A DNA stretch of 64,000 bases from Ichthyophis bannanicus (Eukaryota; Chordata; Amphibia; Gymnophiona; Ichthyophiidae). A program made the translations under genes and the position numbers. The notes beneath the pieces are model-generated. The model saw only the letters and a list, made by a program, of their open reading frames with translations. It did not search any database and was not told where the DNA came from. Below, in pieces: positions 33,146 to 44,599 of the stretch. Each line of letters starts with the position of its first letter. Position 1 is the first letter of the stretch. The stretch lies in NCBI GenBank assembly GCA_033557465.1, contig CM066033.1, forward strand, positions 910,744,808-910,808,807, written 5' to 3'.

Positions 33146-33795
33146 GTGGCGCGCTGATGTGCAAGCAGAAGAGCAGAGCCACAGCACAATGGTTAAGACA
33201 CTTACCAATGGTGCAGGGATCAGGGATTCAATCCCCCACAGTGCCCAATGAAGACAGCTGGTTGAGGCATTACTTTAGGAGCCAGTTTAATATTGGGCGG
33301 CATAAGGCGGCGTGCTGATGTGCAAGCACAGGAACAGAACCACAGCACAATGGTTAAGACACTGACCAATGGTGCAGGGATCAGGGGTTCAATCCCCCAC
33401 CGTGCCCAATGAACAAGGTTGGCTGAGGCATTACGTATTATGGGGAAGATTGCTTTAGGAGGCATTTTATTTTTATTTTAATTATCACTACTAGCAAACG
33501 CACTCTCAAAGTGTGTTAACATAAGGCACATTTTAAAGTGCACTGTCTGCCAAGGCACCCTAGAATGTTGCTTATAGGGCACTTTATAGGGTGCTGTATG
33601 AGGTACCGCAAGGTCAGAGTACTGTTTTTGATGGCAGCACTGTGCAGTTTAAGGAATGAAAAGCATAAGTAGGTGCGCTGACATGCAAGGAGGAGCAGCA
33701 GTAGAGCACAATGGTTAAGGCACTGACTGCTGATACAGGGGTCATGAGTTTGCTCCCCATTGTGCCTAATATGTAAGGCTGGCTGAGGCATCAGC
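33146..33795 (+). repeat. Three tRNA-like repeat units
   Basis: Units begin at about 33153, 33314 and 33677. Each has gctgatgtgcaag or a variant, then cagcacaatggttaag (A-box-like), and about 30 bases later a word such as ggggttcaatcccccac (B-box-like). Units 1 and 2 are 161 bp apart and very similar; unit 3 is more diverged and 363 bp on. No complete cloverleaf is seen, so these look like tRNA-derived SINE monomers rather than tRNA genes. Confidence 0.6.
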
Positions 33796-33829
33796 TTTGC
33801 AATGTACGTTTTGTTTCTTGCAGCACTTT

Positions 33830-34120
33830 ATGTTTATTTTATTAATTACTGCCAGCAAACACGCCCTCATGTGCTGTAATTGAAGGTGCCGTATAAGGCA
33901 CCCTATAAGGCACTCCATAGGGCACATTATAAAGTGCACTGTCCGCCACGGCACCCTAAAATGTCCCCTACAGGGCACCCTATAAGTTGCGTCACAGGAT
34001 AATGTATAGTGCACCTTACATGGACGGGAACCATAAGGTGCCCTATAGGGCGCTCTATAAAGCGCCCTCAGAGGCACCTTATGGGTACAGTACGCTGAGG
34101 GTGTTTTTGCTGGCAGCAAA
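33830..34120. repeat. Cluster of short palindromic units
   Basis: Words such as caccctataaggcac, cataaggtgccctataggg and gcgctctataaagcgccct recur. Many are self-complementary or mutually complementary, so either strand could fold into stacked hairpins. Similar words occur at 33555-33610. I know no named family for it. Confidence 0.5.
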
Positions 34121-34159
34121 AATGTACATTAAAAAGAGATAATGCTTTGGGCAGCCCTA

Positions 34160-34240
34160 TCAAATAACCCCACTGTGGGTTTGAACCCATGACTTCTGGC
34201 TTCACAGGCAGTGAAGTAACCATTGGGCTACAGCTCTATA
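34160..34240 (-). repeat. tRNA-like SINE head, inverted
   Basis: On the minus strand this reads agctgtagcccaatggttac (A-box-like), then gtgaagccagaagtcatggg and gggttcaaacccacag (B-box-like). The spacing fits a tRNA-derived Pol III promoter. No tail was identified. Confidence 0.5.
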
Positions 34241-34712
34241 GCTACTAGCAAGCCCCTGGCTGGCTGCAGAGAGCCTGCACGTCACCACACAGACAGTCCG
34301 TTGTGGTCACCAGGATAGGGTTAGCACACCCGTACCCATGATGCACTGCACATGCAAATCAGCTGTCCACAGATGAACGCAAGATGGGGTATGCACCCCC
34401 ACAACACCTCGGCCTGGTAGGGGGAACTGACCATGTGCACCCCCACAGCACCTCGGCCTTGTAGGGGGTACAGACCGTGTGTTTTACTGGCACAGAGTAG
34501 CTACACACTGTCACATTGTGCAGGTACTGTGCTCACCCTGATGGTGCGGTGAGGCACCCAGCACCAGGTCCACAGCACCTTCCATGGCAGAAATAGGCCA
34601 TGATGCAGGTTCAAAGCAGTGTTAATGTGTGAGATAGGTAGTTTCTGCAGAAACACCTTGGATATATCTGTCTGTCTCAGTCAGGTGTAGCCCCCATGGG
34701 CCCCCAGCAGGA
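34241..34712. repeat. Mostly unassigned; one 44-bp direct duplication
   Basis: A segment gcacccccacaacacctcgg (34392) is repeated with a few changes at 34436 (gcacccccacagcacctcgg), a direct repeat of about 44 bp. Nothing else is recognised. Confidence 0.45.
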
Positions 34713-35153
34713 TTATGTACCATCACTCTCCTCCTCCAGGGCTGAGGGTGGTAAACAGGGTCTCCCATCAACAGATCCACATTCTACCTCCCTGCAATGG
34801 TGGCAGTAGAGGGGACCATCAACCCCAGTTCTGCTGTGGAAAAGACACCCTTCAGGGAAGTCAATGCAGCTCTGTACATATCCATAACACAATAGCAGAC
34901 AGACATTAGGCCTGTATATGCTAAGCTGCACCCCACCACTATCTGATATTCTCCTGCAGCAAGTCTTCAGCCGCTGCACCCTGCAAGGCACTCCATCAAG
35001 ACACATATCAGCTGCAAACAGTCTGCTAGTTAGTCCATAGCACATGTTCCTGGTGAAAATGCATGCACCCAGAACTGGGATGGCAGCACACACAACAAGC
35101 AGATAAGTCAGTGACTGGCACCCAAAAGGAAACCCATAAATATCACATGACAA
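34713..35153 (-). other. Unrecognised 146-codon reading frame
   Basis: The frame is Cys-rich (about 16 Cys) and has a hydrophobic stretch near the start (LTYLLVVCAAIPVLGACIF). It contains VDGPLYCHHC and ends in EEESDGT. I do not recognise the family and see no neighbouring coding exon. It may be chance, or the end of a DNA-transposon gene. Confidence 0.25.
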
Positions 35154-35403
35154 AAATACTATATAGCACTATGGGGGTGCCTAGCCATGCTGTCGTCACT
35201 GCACAGTCAGGGTGAGAGTGATCTCCCAGCAGGACATACTGAGGTCACCCTGTCTGTGTAGGTGGTGGCCAGGCACTAAAATGTCCCAGTCAGTGCCCTA
35301 TGCCCTGTGCAGATGCACCCTGGCCAGGCCACCCTGTCTGGGCTATACCCATGGTACCTTGCTCCTCATTATGCACATTGGCAGGCCAATACTGGCAACA
35401 GAA

Positions 35404-35692
35404 GCAGCAGAATGGAGTGTCCCACGGGGCCCCCTCTGCCCGCTGAGCCCCTCTGCAAGGGCTTTCAGATTCACAAAGGGAGAGTGTCTCCCTCGCATCT
35501 CTGTTAAGCCTGCAGGGGCTAATGGGAAATTTCCCATCTGCCCCTTTAGACGCGAGGGGCTGATGGGAAATTTCCCATTAGCCCCTGCGGGCTTAACAGA
35601 GACACAAGGGAGACACCCTTCGCCAATCTGAAAGCACTTGCAGAGAGGCTCAGCGGGCAGAGGGGGCCCCGCGGGACAGTCCATTCTGCTGC
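35404..35692. repeat. Long imperfect palindrome
   Basis: Arms of about 135 bp face each other with a short centre near 35548. The left arm starts gcagcagaatggagtgtccc; the right arm ends gggacagtccattctgctgc. Both contain ctgttaagcc/ggcttaacag and the self-complementary atgggaaatttcccat. Mismatches are scattered, so it is not a recent exact duplication. A poly(T) and poly(G) tract follow. Confidence 0.8.
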
Positions 35693-35739
35693 TGCCGTGG
35701 CAGCAGCCAGCTTTTTTTTTTTTTAAATTTCCCTGAGCC

Positions 35740-36880
35740 GGTGGGGGGGGGGGGGGGGGGTTAGGATGTGACGTGGTGGGCTGTGGGGAGGGGGGGTTAG
35801 GACAGGAAATGGGCTGTTGGGGAGGGGTTAGGACTTGAGGTGGGCTGATGGGGTTAGGACTGGTAATGGGCTGTGGGCTGATGAGGGGTTAAGACTGGTA
35901 ATGGGCTATGGGGGGTCTGGAAATGGGGTGATGGGGGTTAGGACTGGTAATGGACTATGGGGGGGTTAGTATTGTTAATGGGCTATGGGGGGGGCTAGGA
36001 CAGGAAATGGGATGATGGGGAGGGGTTAGGACTTGAGGTGGGCTGATGGGGTTAGGACTGGTAATGGGCTGTGGGCTGATGGGTGGGGTTAGGACTGGCA
36101 ATGGGCTATGGGGGGCTGACTGGAAATGGGCTGATGGGGTTAGGACTGGAAGTGGGCTGATGGGGTTTTAGGACTGGTAATGGGTTATAGGGGGGGCATA
36201 AACTGAAAATGGGGTGATGGGGGGTTAGGACTGGAAGTGGGTTGATGGGGGGGCTAGGACTGGTAATGGGTTGGGGGTTGCTAGAACTGGAAATGGGCTG
36301 AGTGGAAGGGGAGGCTTGAATGGCAAATAGCTGATGGGGACGGGGACTTGGAATGGAAATGGGCTGAGTGGAAGGGGGGGGCTTGAACTGCAAAATAGCT
36401 GGAGGGGGCTTGGAATGGAAATGGGCTGTGAGGGAAGGGAACTAGGACTGGAAATGGGCTGATGGAGCAGCTAGGATAGGACTGAAAATGGGCTGTTGGG
36501 GGGAGCTAATATTGGAAATGGGCTGTGGTGGGGGCTTGGATTGAAATGGACTCATGGAGGGGCTAGAACTGGAAGTAGGCTCATGGTGGGGCTTGGACTG
36601 GAATTGGGCTGAGTGGAGGGGAGCTAGGATTTGACATGGGCTGATGATGGGGCTAGGAAATGACTAGAAATGGGCTGATGGGGGGCTAGGATTGGAAATG
36701 AGCTGATGAAGGGACTTGGACTGGAAATGGATGGGGGAGCTAGGACTGGAAATGGGCTGATGGGGGGCTAGGACTGGAAATGGGCTGATGCAGGGACTAG
36801 AAGGGAATGGATGCTGGGTGAGGCTGGAACTAGAAGGGAGCTGATGTTGGGGAAGGATTAGAATGGGATGGGGCTGGGAG
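35740..36880 (+). repeat. G-rich minisatellite, about 30-bp degenerate unit
   Basis: The unit is close to gggctgatggggggctaggactggaaat, repeated with many length and base changes over about 1.1 kb. It starts after a run of 18 G. The same unit forms arrays at 55130-55280 and 55640-56110 inside the hAT element. Proline-rich frames on the other strand are a by-product of the repeat. Confidence 0.85.
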
Positions 36881-37740
36881 AGTAAAATGGAGAGAGGAAA
36901 AATATTTTGTGTGGGAGAGATGAAAAATCTACAATTGGCCTGGTATTGGGAAAGTAAGTGGGGATTGAGGATGGAGGGGTAAAGTTTGAGTGGATGAAAT
37001 AGGAATGAGGAAAGAGCAAAAGGAGAAAGATTAGTATGTTAAAGCAGATGTAGAGAGAGAGAATGGGAAAAAAAAACTAGAAGAGAGAAGAAAGGACAAA
37101 TGGACAGCAGACGATGGAGAGAGCAGAAAACATGAAGAAACCAGAAGAAAGTGGCTGGAGCAATTGCAACTGAAAAAAAATGCACAAAAGGTAGAAAGAT
37201 ATCTCTTTATTTTGAATTTATTAACTGGAATATGAAGGCTCTGGGAAATGTGCATCATTAACGTCTGCGCTTTCTTTGGTACAAGAGGAAATTAATTTAT
37301 AGTTTTATTTCTACAGTGTTGTTGTACATTCCAAGTTTGGCTTTTGGGGTTCCCAGTTTAATTATTGCCTTCCTGTTTCTAAATTGTGATTCCTTGTTTG
37401 GTGATGGTCTTTGTTCTGCATGTGTAACTGAGCTGAGGTATTCTGTTTATGTAATTCCTATTTTGACTTGTTCTCGTTCCCCAGTAGGTCATGTATTGTT
37501 ATTCTCTGAAATGTATTGGTTTAATATTTGCAGTGTTGCCTTTTGATAGGTAGGGTATGGTGCTTTGTGAGTCCTGGTAATGCTGTCAGGATACAGCGGG
37601 TTTGCTATGGGTTCTAAATGGGCAGCGTTTGTAGTAGTTCCTAATGTGCCTGGCAGTTGGCACTGGATTATAGTAATGTAGAAATCTTTTAGTCTTTCTT
37701 TATCCATATATGATGTAGATAGTTTCCCTCAGTTACTTCC
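36881..37740. other. Purine-rich then AT-rich sequence, no gene
   Basis: 36880-37200 is dominated by A and G (gagagaga, gaaaaaaa). 37200-37740 is T-rich with no coding signal. The purine-rich tract ending in ggtagaaagatatctcttta resembles the one at about 56100-56285 (ggtagaaaaaacaatttta). Confidence 0.4.
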
Positions 37741-37744
37741 AAGT

Positions 37745-37875
37745 TGTTCTCCCCGTTCATTGTAAATACAACGCAGAGTGCCTGCATTGTATAGATTTTG
37801 TTTGAATGTAAACTGCACTGATCTAAATAGCGCGGTATAGAAGAATTGGTAAATAAATAAAAAAATAAATAAATT
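37745..37875 (+). repeat. L2/SINE-type 3' tail fragment
   Basis: Reads gaatgtaaactgcactgatc, agcgcggtatagaagaattg, gtaaataaataaaa. This matches the end of the SINE at 23960 and the L2-like LINE tail at 5380, in plus orientation. No body of either element is attached. Confidence 0.65.
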
Positions 37876-37989
37876 TATCCATACGCTCATTAAGAGACAT
37901 GTTTACTAAAAGTTAGTGTATGGTAACATGCAAATATTTATGCAAATAAGGCCCCACACCGAGTCTCCGCACATGGCCCCGCACCCCCC

Positions 37990-38370
37990 TTGGGCCGCCC
38001 CTGAAAGGGACGAGATGATTCAGAGCGAGACCAGCAAGGAAGAGGTTGCCATCGTCTAGATGGGAGGCGAGTAAAGAGTGGATAAATGTCTTAGTAGTGG
38101 GTGTAGAAAGGAATGGACAAATTTTGCCAATGTTACAGAGAAAGTGGCGACAGATTTTAGCTGTCTGTTGGATGTGTGCAGAGAAAGAGAGTAGAGTCGA
38201 AGATGACCCCAAGGTTGCAAGCTGAGGCAGCAGGAAGGAGTGTGGTGTTATCCACCATAATAGATAGGGCAGGAAGGAGGTAGGTGGATTTAGGAGGAAA
38301 GATAAGGAGCTTAGTTTTTACCATGTTCAGTTTCAGACAGCAGTGAGACATCTAGGCAGCAATGTTGGTT
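37990..38370 (-). mobile_element. L2-like LINE fragment, RT C-terminal part
   Basis: On the minus strand: KLNMVKTKLLIFPPK, ASACNLGVIFDSTL, then after a frame change FSAHIQQTAKICRHFLCNIG and TKTFIHSLLASHLDDGN. These are the RT motif D/E and thumb-like blocks of L2-type LINEs. It differs from the L2-like copy at 5380, so it is another family. It may belong with the endonuclease fragment at 40875-41590 on the far side of DIRS-E. Confidence 0.75.
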
Positions 38371-38510
38371 TCACTATACAACACAGTCTCCCCAAGGAGC
38401 CAAAAGAAACAAACAAAAAAAAACACCCAACAAGGCACCAAAAAAAAAATCTGAATATTAAGAAATAAAAAAAAACAAAAGAATATAACCAAACATAACA
38501 TGACTGCTGA
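38371..38510. other. A-rich spacer
   Basis: Runs of 8-10 A separated by short words (38407-38490) lie between the L2-like fragment and the truncated DIRS-E. No gene. Confidence 0.5.
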
Positions 38511-40870
38511 TCTCCTTGGGGTAGAGAGGCTATGCTCAAGGAGTCAAAAACTCCCCCCTGGCTGGGCCGGTGCCTGGGGTTTTGGAGCCTTCTGCTTACA
38601 TGGGTCATGCCCATGTCCCTTGGCCTGCTGACCCTGTTAGGGAGCCAGGGAGGCCTGATAGAGTGGGTAGTTTCGGTAAGCAGCCCCCTTCCTCAGGTAA
38701 AAGGGCTTTTTACCCAAGCCCTTCCATCAGGGAGAGGCAGTGGTCTTCTTAGAGTTCATGACGAGGACCAAGCACTCTGTCTCCAGCTCGGCAGCCTTGT
38801 CGGTCATGGGTTTGCCAAAGAGGTTCTCTCCTTGGCATGGGACATCGACCAATTTGTCCTGAACCCACTGCTGGAGGTCGGATGACTGAAGCCAAGAATG
38901 GCGGTGTGCACCAATGCCCGCCACGGCTACATGGGCCGCCAACTCAAACTTGTCATAGGTCGCTTGAGACATCATCATGGATGGCCTTGGCCAGGCTCTT
39001 GAACCACTGCAAAGGTTCCTCGGAGAGACCAGCCGAGAACCTGGTGGGTTCCTTCGCCAAGTCTCTCACATGCATGCCCATGTACAGGTGGTAGGCCTGG
39101 ATGTGGCAGATGAGCACTGAACCCTGGTAGCACTTTCTGCCAAGGGTGTCCAAGGTGCAGGCCTCCCTGCTGGGGGGCACCGAGGAGTGCGTCTTCACGC
39201 TTTTCAGCTGATGCATGGCCGACTCCATCAACATGGAATTATGTGGGAGTTGTGACTTCTGGAAGCCCAGGCTCTGGCAGACCAGATATATCGAGTCAAA
39301 CCGTCTGCTCACCACTGGCATCGACGTCGGTGTCTCCCACACATGGAGTATAAGCTGCTTCAGAATAGGAGGGACGGACACCGTGAGTGATTCCCAAGGA
39401 GGGGCCTCGTACTGGAGGATCTCTAACTCATATGCTCAAGGGTCCTCCTCTAACTCGGTTGGGAATGCCAGGGCCTTAGACATGTCCTCGGGTGGGGACC
39501 ACCGCCAAGGTTCTGAGATGGGAGAATCCGCAGTGGCAACGGGTATCGGGGTACTTCTCATCCTTCATCTCCCACTCAGAGTAGTCTGTAGAGGACTTGT
39601 AAGAGGGTTGCTCTGTGGGCCTTGAGGGGACCGATGCCATACGGCCGGCGCCCGGTAAATTTGCTGAGGATGACCGTGGTCCCATCGAGCGGGACTCAGA
39701 GTGCAACCTCAGCCTAGGATCGACTCGAGACCAAAGGACCTCGAGGATCGGCTCGGCCTCCAGGGATGTCTTGGACATCAAGGGCCCAGTGGCTGGGGGA
39801 GATGAACCAGTCATGCCAGACAACAGCACCACCTGCTGGTCCATGAAGGCAGACAAACTGCACTCCAGGGCTGCCATTCTGGACTCCAGACCAGAAGACT
39901 CTGCAGCCTTCAGCGCAGGCTCTGAGGGACTTGGCCTGATGCCAGGTCACCCGAAGGGGAATCCTCAGTGAGGATGGTGTCTGGGGACTGAGGCTGGTCC
40001 GCAGCTGGATCCTTCCGGGGGACCTTTGCAGGTCGTTCCTTCTCCAACACCTCAGATGAGCATCTCGGACTGCGGGACTGGGCCCGGGCAGCTCCCGGCC
40101 GGTTGGAGCCATCCAAGGACGCCGCCTTCAAGGGTTTCTTCTTCCTCCTGGGTTCCCTCAAGTGAGACCCCCTTTCTGAGGACCCACGACAAGGCTCGGG
40201 TTTGGAGAGTTCCTCCCAAGATGTTGGGGCCTCAGATGAGGCCCTGGCTTTCAGAGGCATTGGGGACTCAGGGAAAAACATATCATGCTGCTGCTGGTGG
40301 CTCTGGAGGGCCTTGCTGGACATCCTCTTGCAGAGACCGCAGGCTGCCGGGTCATGGTCTGGCCTGAGGCAACGAAGACAGCAGTCATGTGTGTCGGACA
40401 TGATTTTAGAGCACCGATCACACTTCTTAAAACCACTGGTAGCCATGGGGGAAAAAAAGTACCCCTGCGAGGTCAAAGACCCTCTGGGCTGCAAGCGGCA
40501 GAAAAAAGACGTGAAAGGTGCCAGAAAAAAGAAAATAATGAAAAGACTACAAAAATTAAATCAAACCCAACGCCAAGGCACCGAGGTTGGTAGGTGGGAA
40601 GAGTACCTGTGCAATGCCAGAGGCGAGTTGGAAACTCGGGGAACAAAATAATCAACTTTTTCCGGGACAAGCCTGACAATGTCTGAAGGGCTCTGTGGAA
40701 AAAAGGAGACTGAGCAAGATGGCACCCTTGGGCGGGAAGGGGACCACGCATGCGTGGTGGCATCTCCCAAAGGCTTCCTTTGAAAGCTGGGGGGATGCTT
40801 CTGTGAGGGCTCTGTCGGTGCCCACGTCACCCATATGTAAGGGCTGACTTCCTGCTTATTCTTGGAGAAA
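38511..40870 (-). mobile_element. DIRS-E, left end and gag only
   Basis: On the minus strand the left terminal repeat is at about 40870-40690 (tgacttcctgcttattcttg inverted; cacgcatgcgtgg). Gag follows and then stops at about 38511, where DIRS-F continues into RT. RT, RNase H, YR and right end are missing. It lies between two L2-like fragments on the same strand, so it probably inserted into an L2-like element. Confidence 0.78.
38700..40494 (-). pseudogene. DIRS-E gag
   Basis: The best-preserved gag N-terminus in the window: TSGFKKCDRCSKIM, SDTHDCCLRCLRPDHD, ACGLCKRMSSKAL. A Lys/Arg/Pro/Ser-rich linker with REPRRKKKPLKAAS follows. The middle is at 38953-39381 (ILKQLILHVWETPTSMPVVS, QLPHNSMLMESAM, THSSVPPSREA, HIQAYHLYMGMHVRDLA). 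The C-terminal block is at 38727-38978 (VAVAGIGAHRHSWLQ, DKLVDVPCQGENLFGKPM). Three frame changes separate the parts. Confidence 0.75.
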
Positions 40871-40874
40871 GTGG

Positions 40875-41590
40875 TTAGCATAAATTTGAAATGTAGGTAG
40901 TCAGCAAGGGTACATGATTTAAGCCAAAGGCAATCAGCTGAGCAGGCACAGGAATGAAAGGTAGCAGGACGACGACAGCTAGGGTTGAGGTACAGTATGC
41001 CTCACAGGATGAGGAATGGGAGGAGCCAGTGCATCCGGAGCAGAGGACAGTATAGTGTTATAGGAGGATACTTCCCCATCAACAGACTCAGAAAAGTGGG
41101 AGGAAATAGGTGAAAAGACAGCAGTGGAGAAAACTGAATGGTCGACAGTGCGAAGATTCCTAACATGTTGGTGGAGGTCGGGTGAGGCCGAGATGGGGGG
41201 TGCTTAAGGGTGAAGGTTAGCAGGTGATGGGTTAGATAAGGGAAGAACTGAGGTGGAGATGTTTGAGGAGAAGATAAGTTAAAGGCAGTGACCATGCTTG
41301 TGAGTAGGAGCAGTAGAGCACAACTGGAGGTTAGGGAGAGGAGCTTTAAGGCATAAGGGTCATCAATGTGGACATTAAAATCCCCAAGAATAGGGGAAGA
41401 TGCATCCAGAAAGGAGGAAAGCCAGAAGTCAAAGTCAGTGAGAAAGATAGAGGTGGACGTTTTGAGGGAAGGGGATGGGGGAGGTCGATAAAAATTACAG
41501 CTATCTGGAGAGGTAGTGAAGAAATAGGTGAACGGCAAAGGAAGCTGTCCCAACCATTAGGCTACTCCTCCATGCCTATCTAAATGCTTC
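40875..41590 (-). mobile_element. L2-like LINE fragment, endonuclease part
   Basis: On the minus strand the APE domain is partly readable: NFYRPPPSPS, ILGDFNVHIDD (the GDFN block) and then a region rich in Pro, Leu and Ser with SPLLSFHLFPP. GDFNVH with the following spacing is typical of L2-type endonucleases. It faces the fragment at 37990-38370 across DIRS-E; if both come from one insertion, most of the RT has been deleted. Confidence 0.65.
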
Positions 41591-41599
41591 CAGCTAGCA

Positions 41600-42610
41600 A
41601 TATCAATTGTCAGAAACATTGTTAATAAACGGAAGCTACCTGTTGCAATTAAGGCAACATTTGGGGAAAAAAATCTAATTGCCTGAGAAGAGATCAGATT
41701 TATAAAATGGAACTCACCGATCACAGCAAATGACCTGCTAAAAAAGCTTAGCCGACAATGGAATAGTTGTATACAGGTCTACAGTACAGTGTTGCTTACA
41801 CCGCAATGATCTGCAAGGGAGAGTTGTCAGAAGAAAACTTTTTCTATGACCTCATTACAAATATCATCTAAATTATGCAGAAGAAATCCTTCATTAGCTT
41901 GAAACTTTTTGGTATAAAAATGCTTTGGCCTGATGAAATCTGAACAGTTTAGCCACAACCACACAAGATACATATGGAGAAGTAAAGAAGAAAAAGTGAA
42001 GCATTTGAAGAAAAGAACACCTTGCCTATTACGCTTTGCAGCTGCATGGCAGCCAGTGGCACAGGAAATACTGCACAGGTGAGAGGATGATTCAACAACT
42101 CGTTATTGACATATCCAAGAGGTTAATGTCCCACAGTCAGTGGAAATATGGAAGCTGAAAAGTAGTTGGATATTTCAATAAGAAAAAGATCAACACAAAG
42201 TATTTACAGAAAGATGAAAGTTTTAGAGTGGCCTTCACAGCCCCCAGGTTTAAATATTATTGAAAATATGTAGGGAGATATCTAACATGCCAATACATGC
42301 TAGGAAAACTTCCAAAAGCAAGGATAGAAAGACTCTTAGAAAGTTAGAGAATTGTCTGGAAGCTGTTATTTCTGTCAACAGTGGTATTAGAAAGTATTGA
42401 TTGAAAGGGTGTTTAAACCTTTGCACCTGCACACTGTTTTCTTATCTCGAATCTGTAAACAAATTGTAAATACAAATTATAGTATATATTAAAAATTGTA
42501 CAGTTGTGTTTGACAGCCTCTACACGGTCCAAAATTAGTTTTTCTTCATTTCAGGATTCATTGAAACATATAATATGACCAGGGATGCCTAAAGTTTTGC
42601 ACATTAGCTT
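41600..42610 (+). mobile_element. Tc1/mariner-like transposon remnant
   Basis: Cut-and-paste DNA transposon. Traces of Tc1 transposase are readable: GRVVRRK (about 41823-41840), QDTYGEV (about 41965), and WPSQPPGLNIIENM (42229-42270), which is the third catalytic block (Glu of the DDE/D triad) with a stop right after it. The end near 42580 (gatgcctaaagttttgcaca) resembles Tc1-type terminal repeats. Heavily decayed. Confidence 0.7.
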
Positions 42611-42992
42611 GTCCCAGCTGGAGCCTACCAGCTAGTAAGGGAAAAAAGTCATGGAGCTTTCCTGGAAGCACTAAGTGCTTCTCTTCTGGAATTCACTGGA
42701 AGAGGAAGGATGTGACCTATAGCAAGCAGCTTATTGGTAGCTTATGCACCAGAATACCTTTAGAAAAGGTTGCTAGATCGTAGGCACTCAAATTTATGCA
42801 AACTGAACCTTTACCTTGCAAATTGCTTATTCTGGCAAAAGCAGCACAATACCTGGGATGGATGCCCGATGAGAACTCCAACATTTGGTAGGACAGAGGC
42901 TGACAATGGGCCTGATTCATCACAGTCTTTTCCCACATCCAGAGGCGGGGGGAAAAATTAGTGAATCAATCATCCTGTGTGAGGACAAGATG
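42611..42992. other. No gene seen
   Basis: Sequence between the Tc1 remnant and the DIRS-F right end, without recognisable coding or repeat structure. Confidence 0.4.
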
Positions 42993-43334
42993 AACAGCGT
43001 AGTTACTTACCTGTAACAGCTGTTCTCTGGGGACAACAGGAATCAGTCCTCACATATGGGTGATGTCGACAGAGCCCTGGGTGGAAACTTCGCCCCAGCT
43101 TTCAAAGAATGACAAAGAAGCAACTCCATGGGGAGGAGAGAGTGTCATGAGGACTGATTTCTGCTGTCCCCGGAGAACACCTGTTACAAGTGAGTAACTA
43201 TGCTTTCTCCGGGAACAATCAGGAAGTCAGTCCTCACAAATGGGACTGCCTAGCTATAGGCTACCGAAAAAACTGTAGGAATGCCAGGGGTGACCAGGAA
43301 AAGGTGAGCCGTGGGCAGCAGCAAGTGTGTCTTA

Positions 43335-44330
43335 AGGAGACAGACTCTCAAGAGACCCAAGTGACAAGCGAGAACTAGCACTACAGTAGCCTGAACACAG
43401 AAGCGTCAGAGGGCAGGAGTGGCCTACACCCCAAACAGTTGACTGAGTTACAGCCTGGCCAAAGGCACTGTCCCACTGGGACTCCCTCTCCAGGCAGTAA
43501 TGAGCTGCAAAAGTGTGCACTGAAGACTAAGTGGTGGCTCGTCAGGTATCAGACACAGAGACAGAACGCAGGTTTGCCACAGATTCCGCCATGGCCTTCG
43601 CACTGTGCGCCACGACCCATGCTCCAGTGACAGCCCAGCCTGCTCATAGGCGAGGACAATGCAGTCTGCCGCCTAAGTGGACAGAGTTCACTTAGTCGCC
43701 ACCTCCCCCAGCCGATTGAGGTCATAGGAGATGAAAAGCTGGGAGGCTTTGCAGTAGCCCTGGATCCATTGGAGGTAGAAGGACAGGGCCCTCTTACAGT
43801 CCAGGGTATGAAGGATGGTCTCCACCTTGCAGGCATGAGGCTGTGGAAAGAATGTGGGGAGCACCACCTCTTGACTGAGATGGAAGGGAGACCACCACCT
43901 TAGGAAGAAATTTGGTATGCATGCAGAGCACCACCCTGTTCTTATAAAACCTTGTGTATGGCAGATCCACCACTAACACCTGAAGTCCACTGACCCTACA
44001 TGTGGATGTGAGGGCCACTAGGAAGTCAACCTTCCATGAGAGGTACCGTAGGTGGCAGGTAGCCAAGGGCTCGAACGGCAGCCCGGTGACCTTGGTTAGC
44101 ACCACATTGAGGTCCCACTCCGCTGCTGGGGGTGGACAGGGAGCTTGGATAACAGGAGGCCTCACAAGAAGTGGGACACAAGAGGCTGGACAGAGGGTGG
44201 CCTGCCCTCAATAAGGTGGTGATGCACCACTAGAGTACTCAGGTGCACCCTGACTGAGTTGGACTTCAGTCCTGCCTGCAACAGGTGGAGTAAATATTCT
44301 GTGCACCACACTGAAAATTTTTGTCATATG
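43335..44330 (-). pseudogene. DIRS-F tyrosine recombinase
   Basis: Readable parts are KWDLN-type WDLNVVLTKVTGLPFEPLAT, CHLRYLSWKVDFLVALTSTC, YTRFYKNRVVL and, near the end, MHTFAAHYCLERESQWDSAF with the nucleophile Tyr. The first catalytic Arg region reads TSTCRVSGLQVL. Several frames are needed, so it is inactive. Confidence 0.72.
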
Positions 44331-44599
44331 AAGGCATAGGCCCATCTCGTGGAGACACTATGGAAGGTCAGGAGGACCTCCTCTACCTCCCCTGAAAGGT
44401 TGAATAGGGCCAAGGCTACCCTTTTAGCAGCCAAGCGTAGTGCCAGGGACCCCAGAGGATGGGGTGTAGGAAGGAGCCCTCCTCCTGCAATAGTAAACCT
44501 GGGGCACTCCCCAGGGGGACTGGAGCCGCCAGGGACAAGAGGAGGAGCAGAGGGAACCATGATTGCCTGGGCTACTGAGGGCCAATAAGTATCAGTGAT

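Noticed and set aside
33190..33400. Possible tRNA genes
   Set aside because: A-box and B-box-like words are present but no complete cloverleaf or anticodon arm can be drawn; repetition fits SINE units better.
36106..36393. Pro/Ser-rich minus-strand frame
   Set aside because: Low-complexity translation of the G-rich minisatellite.
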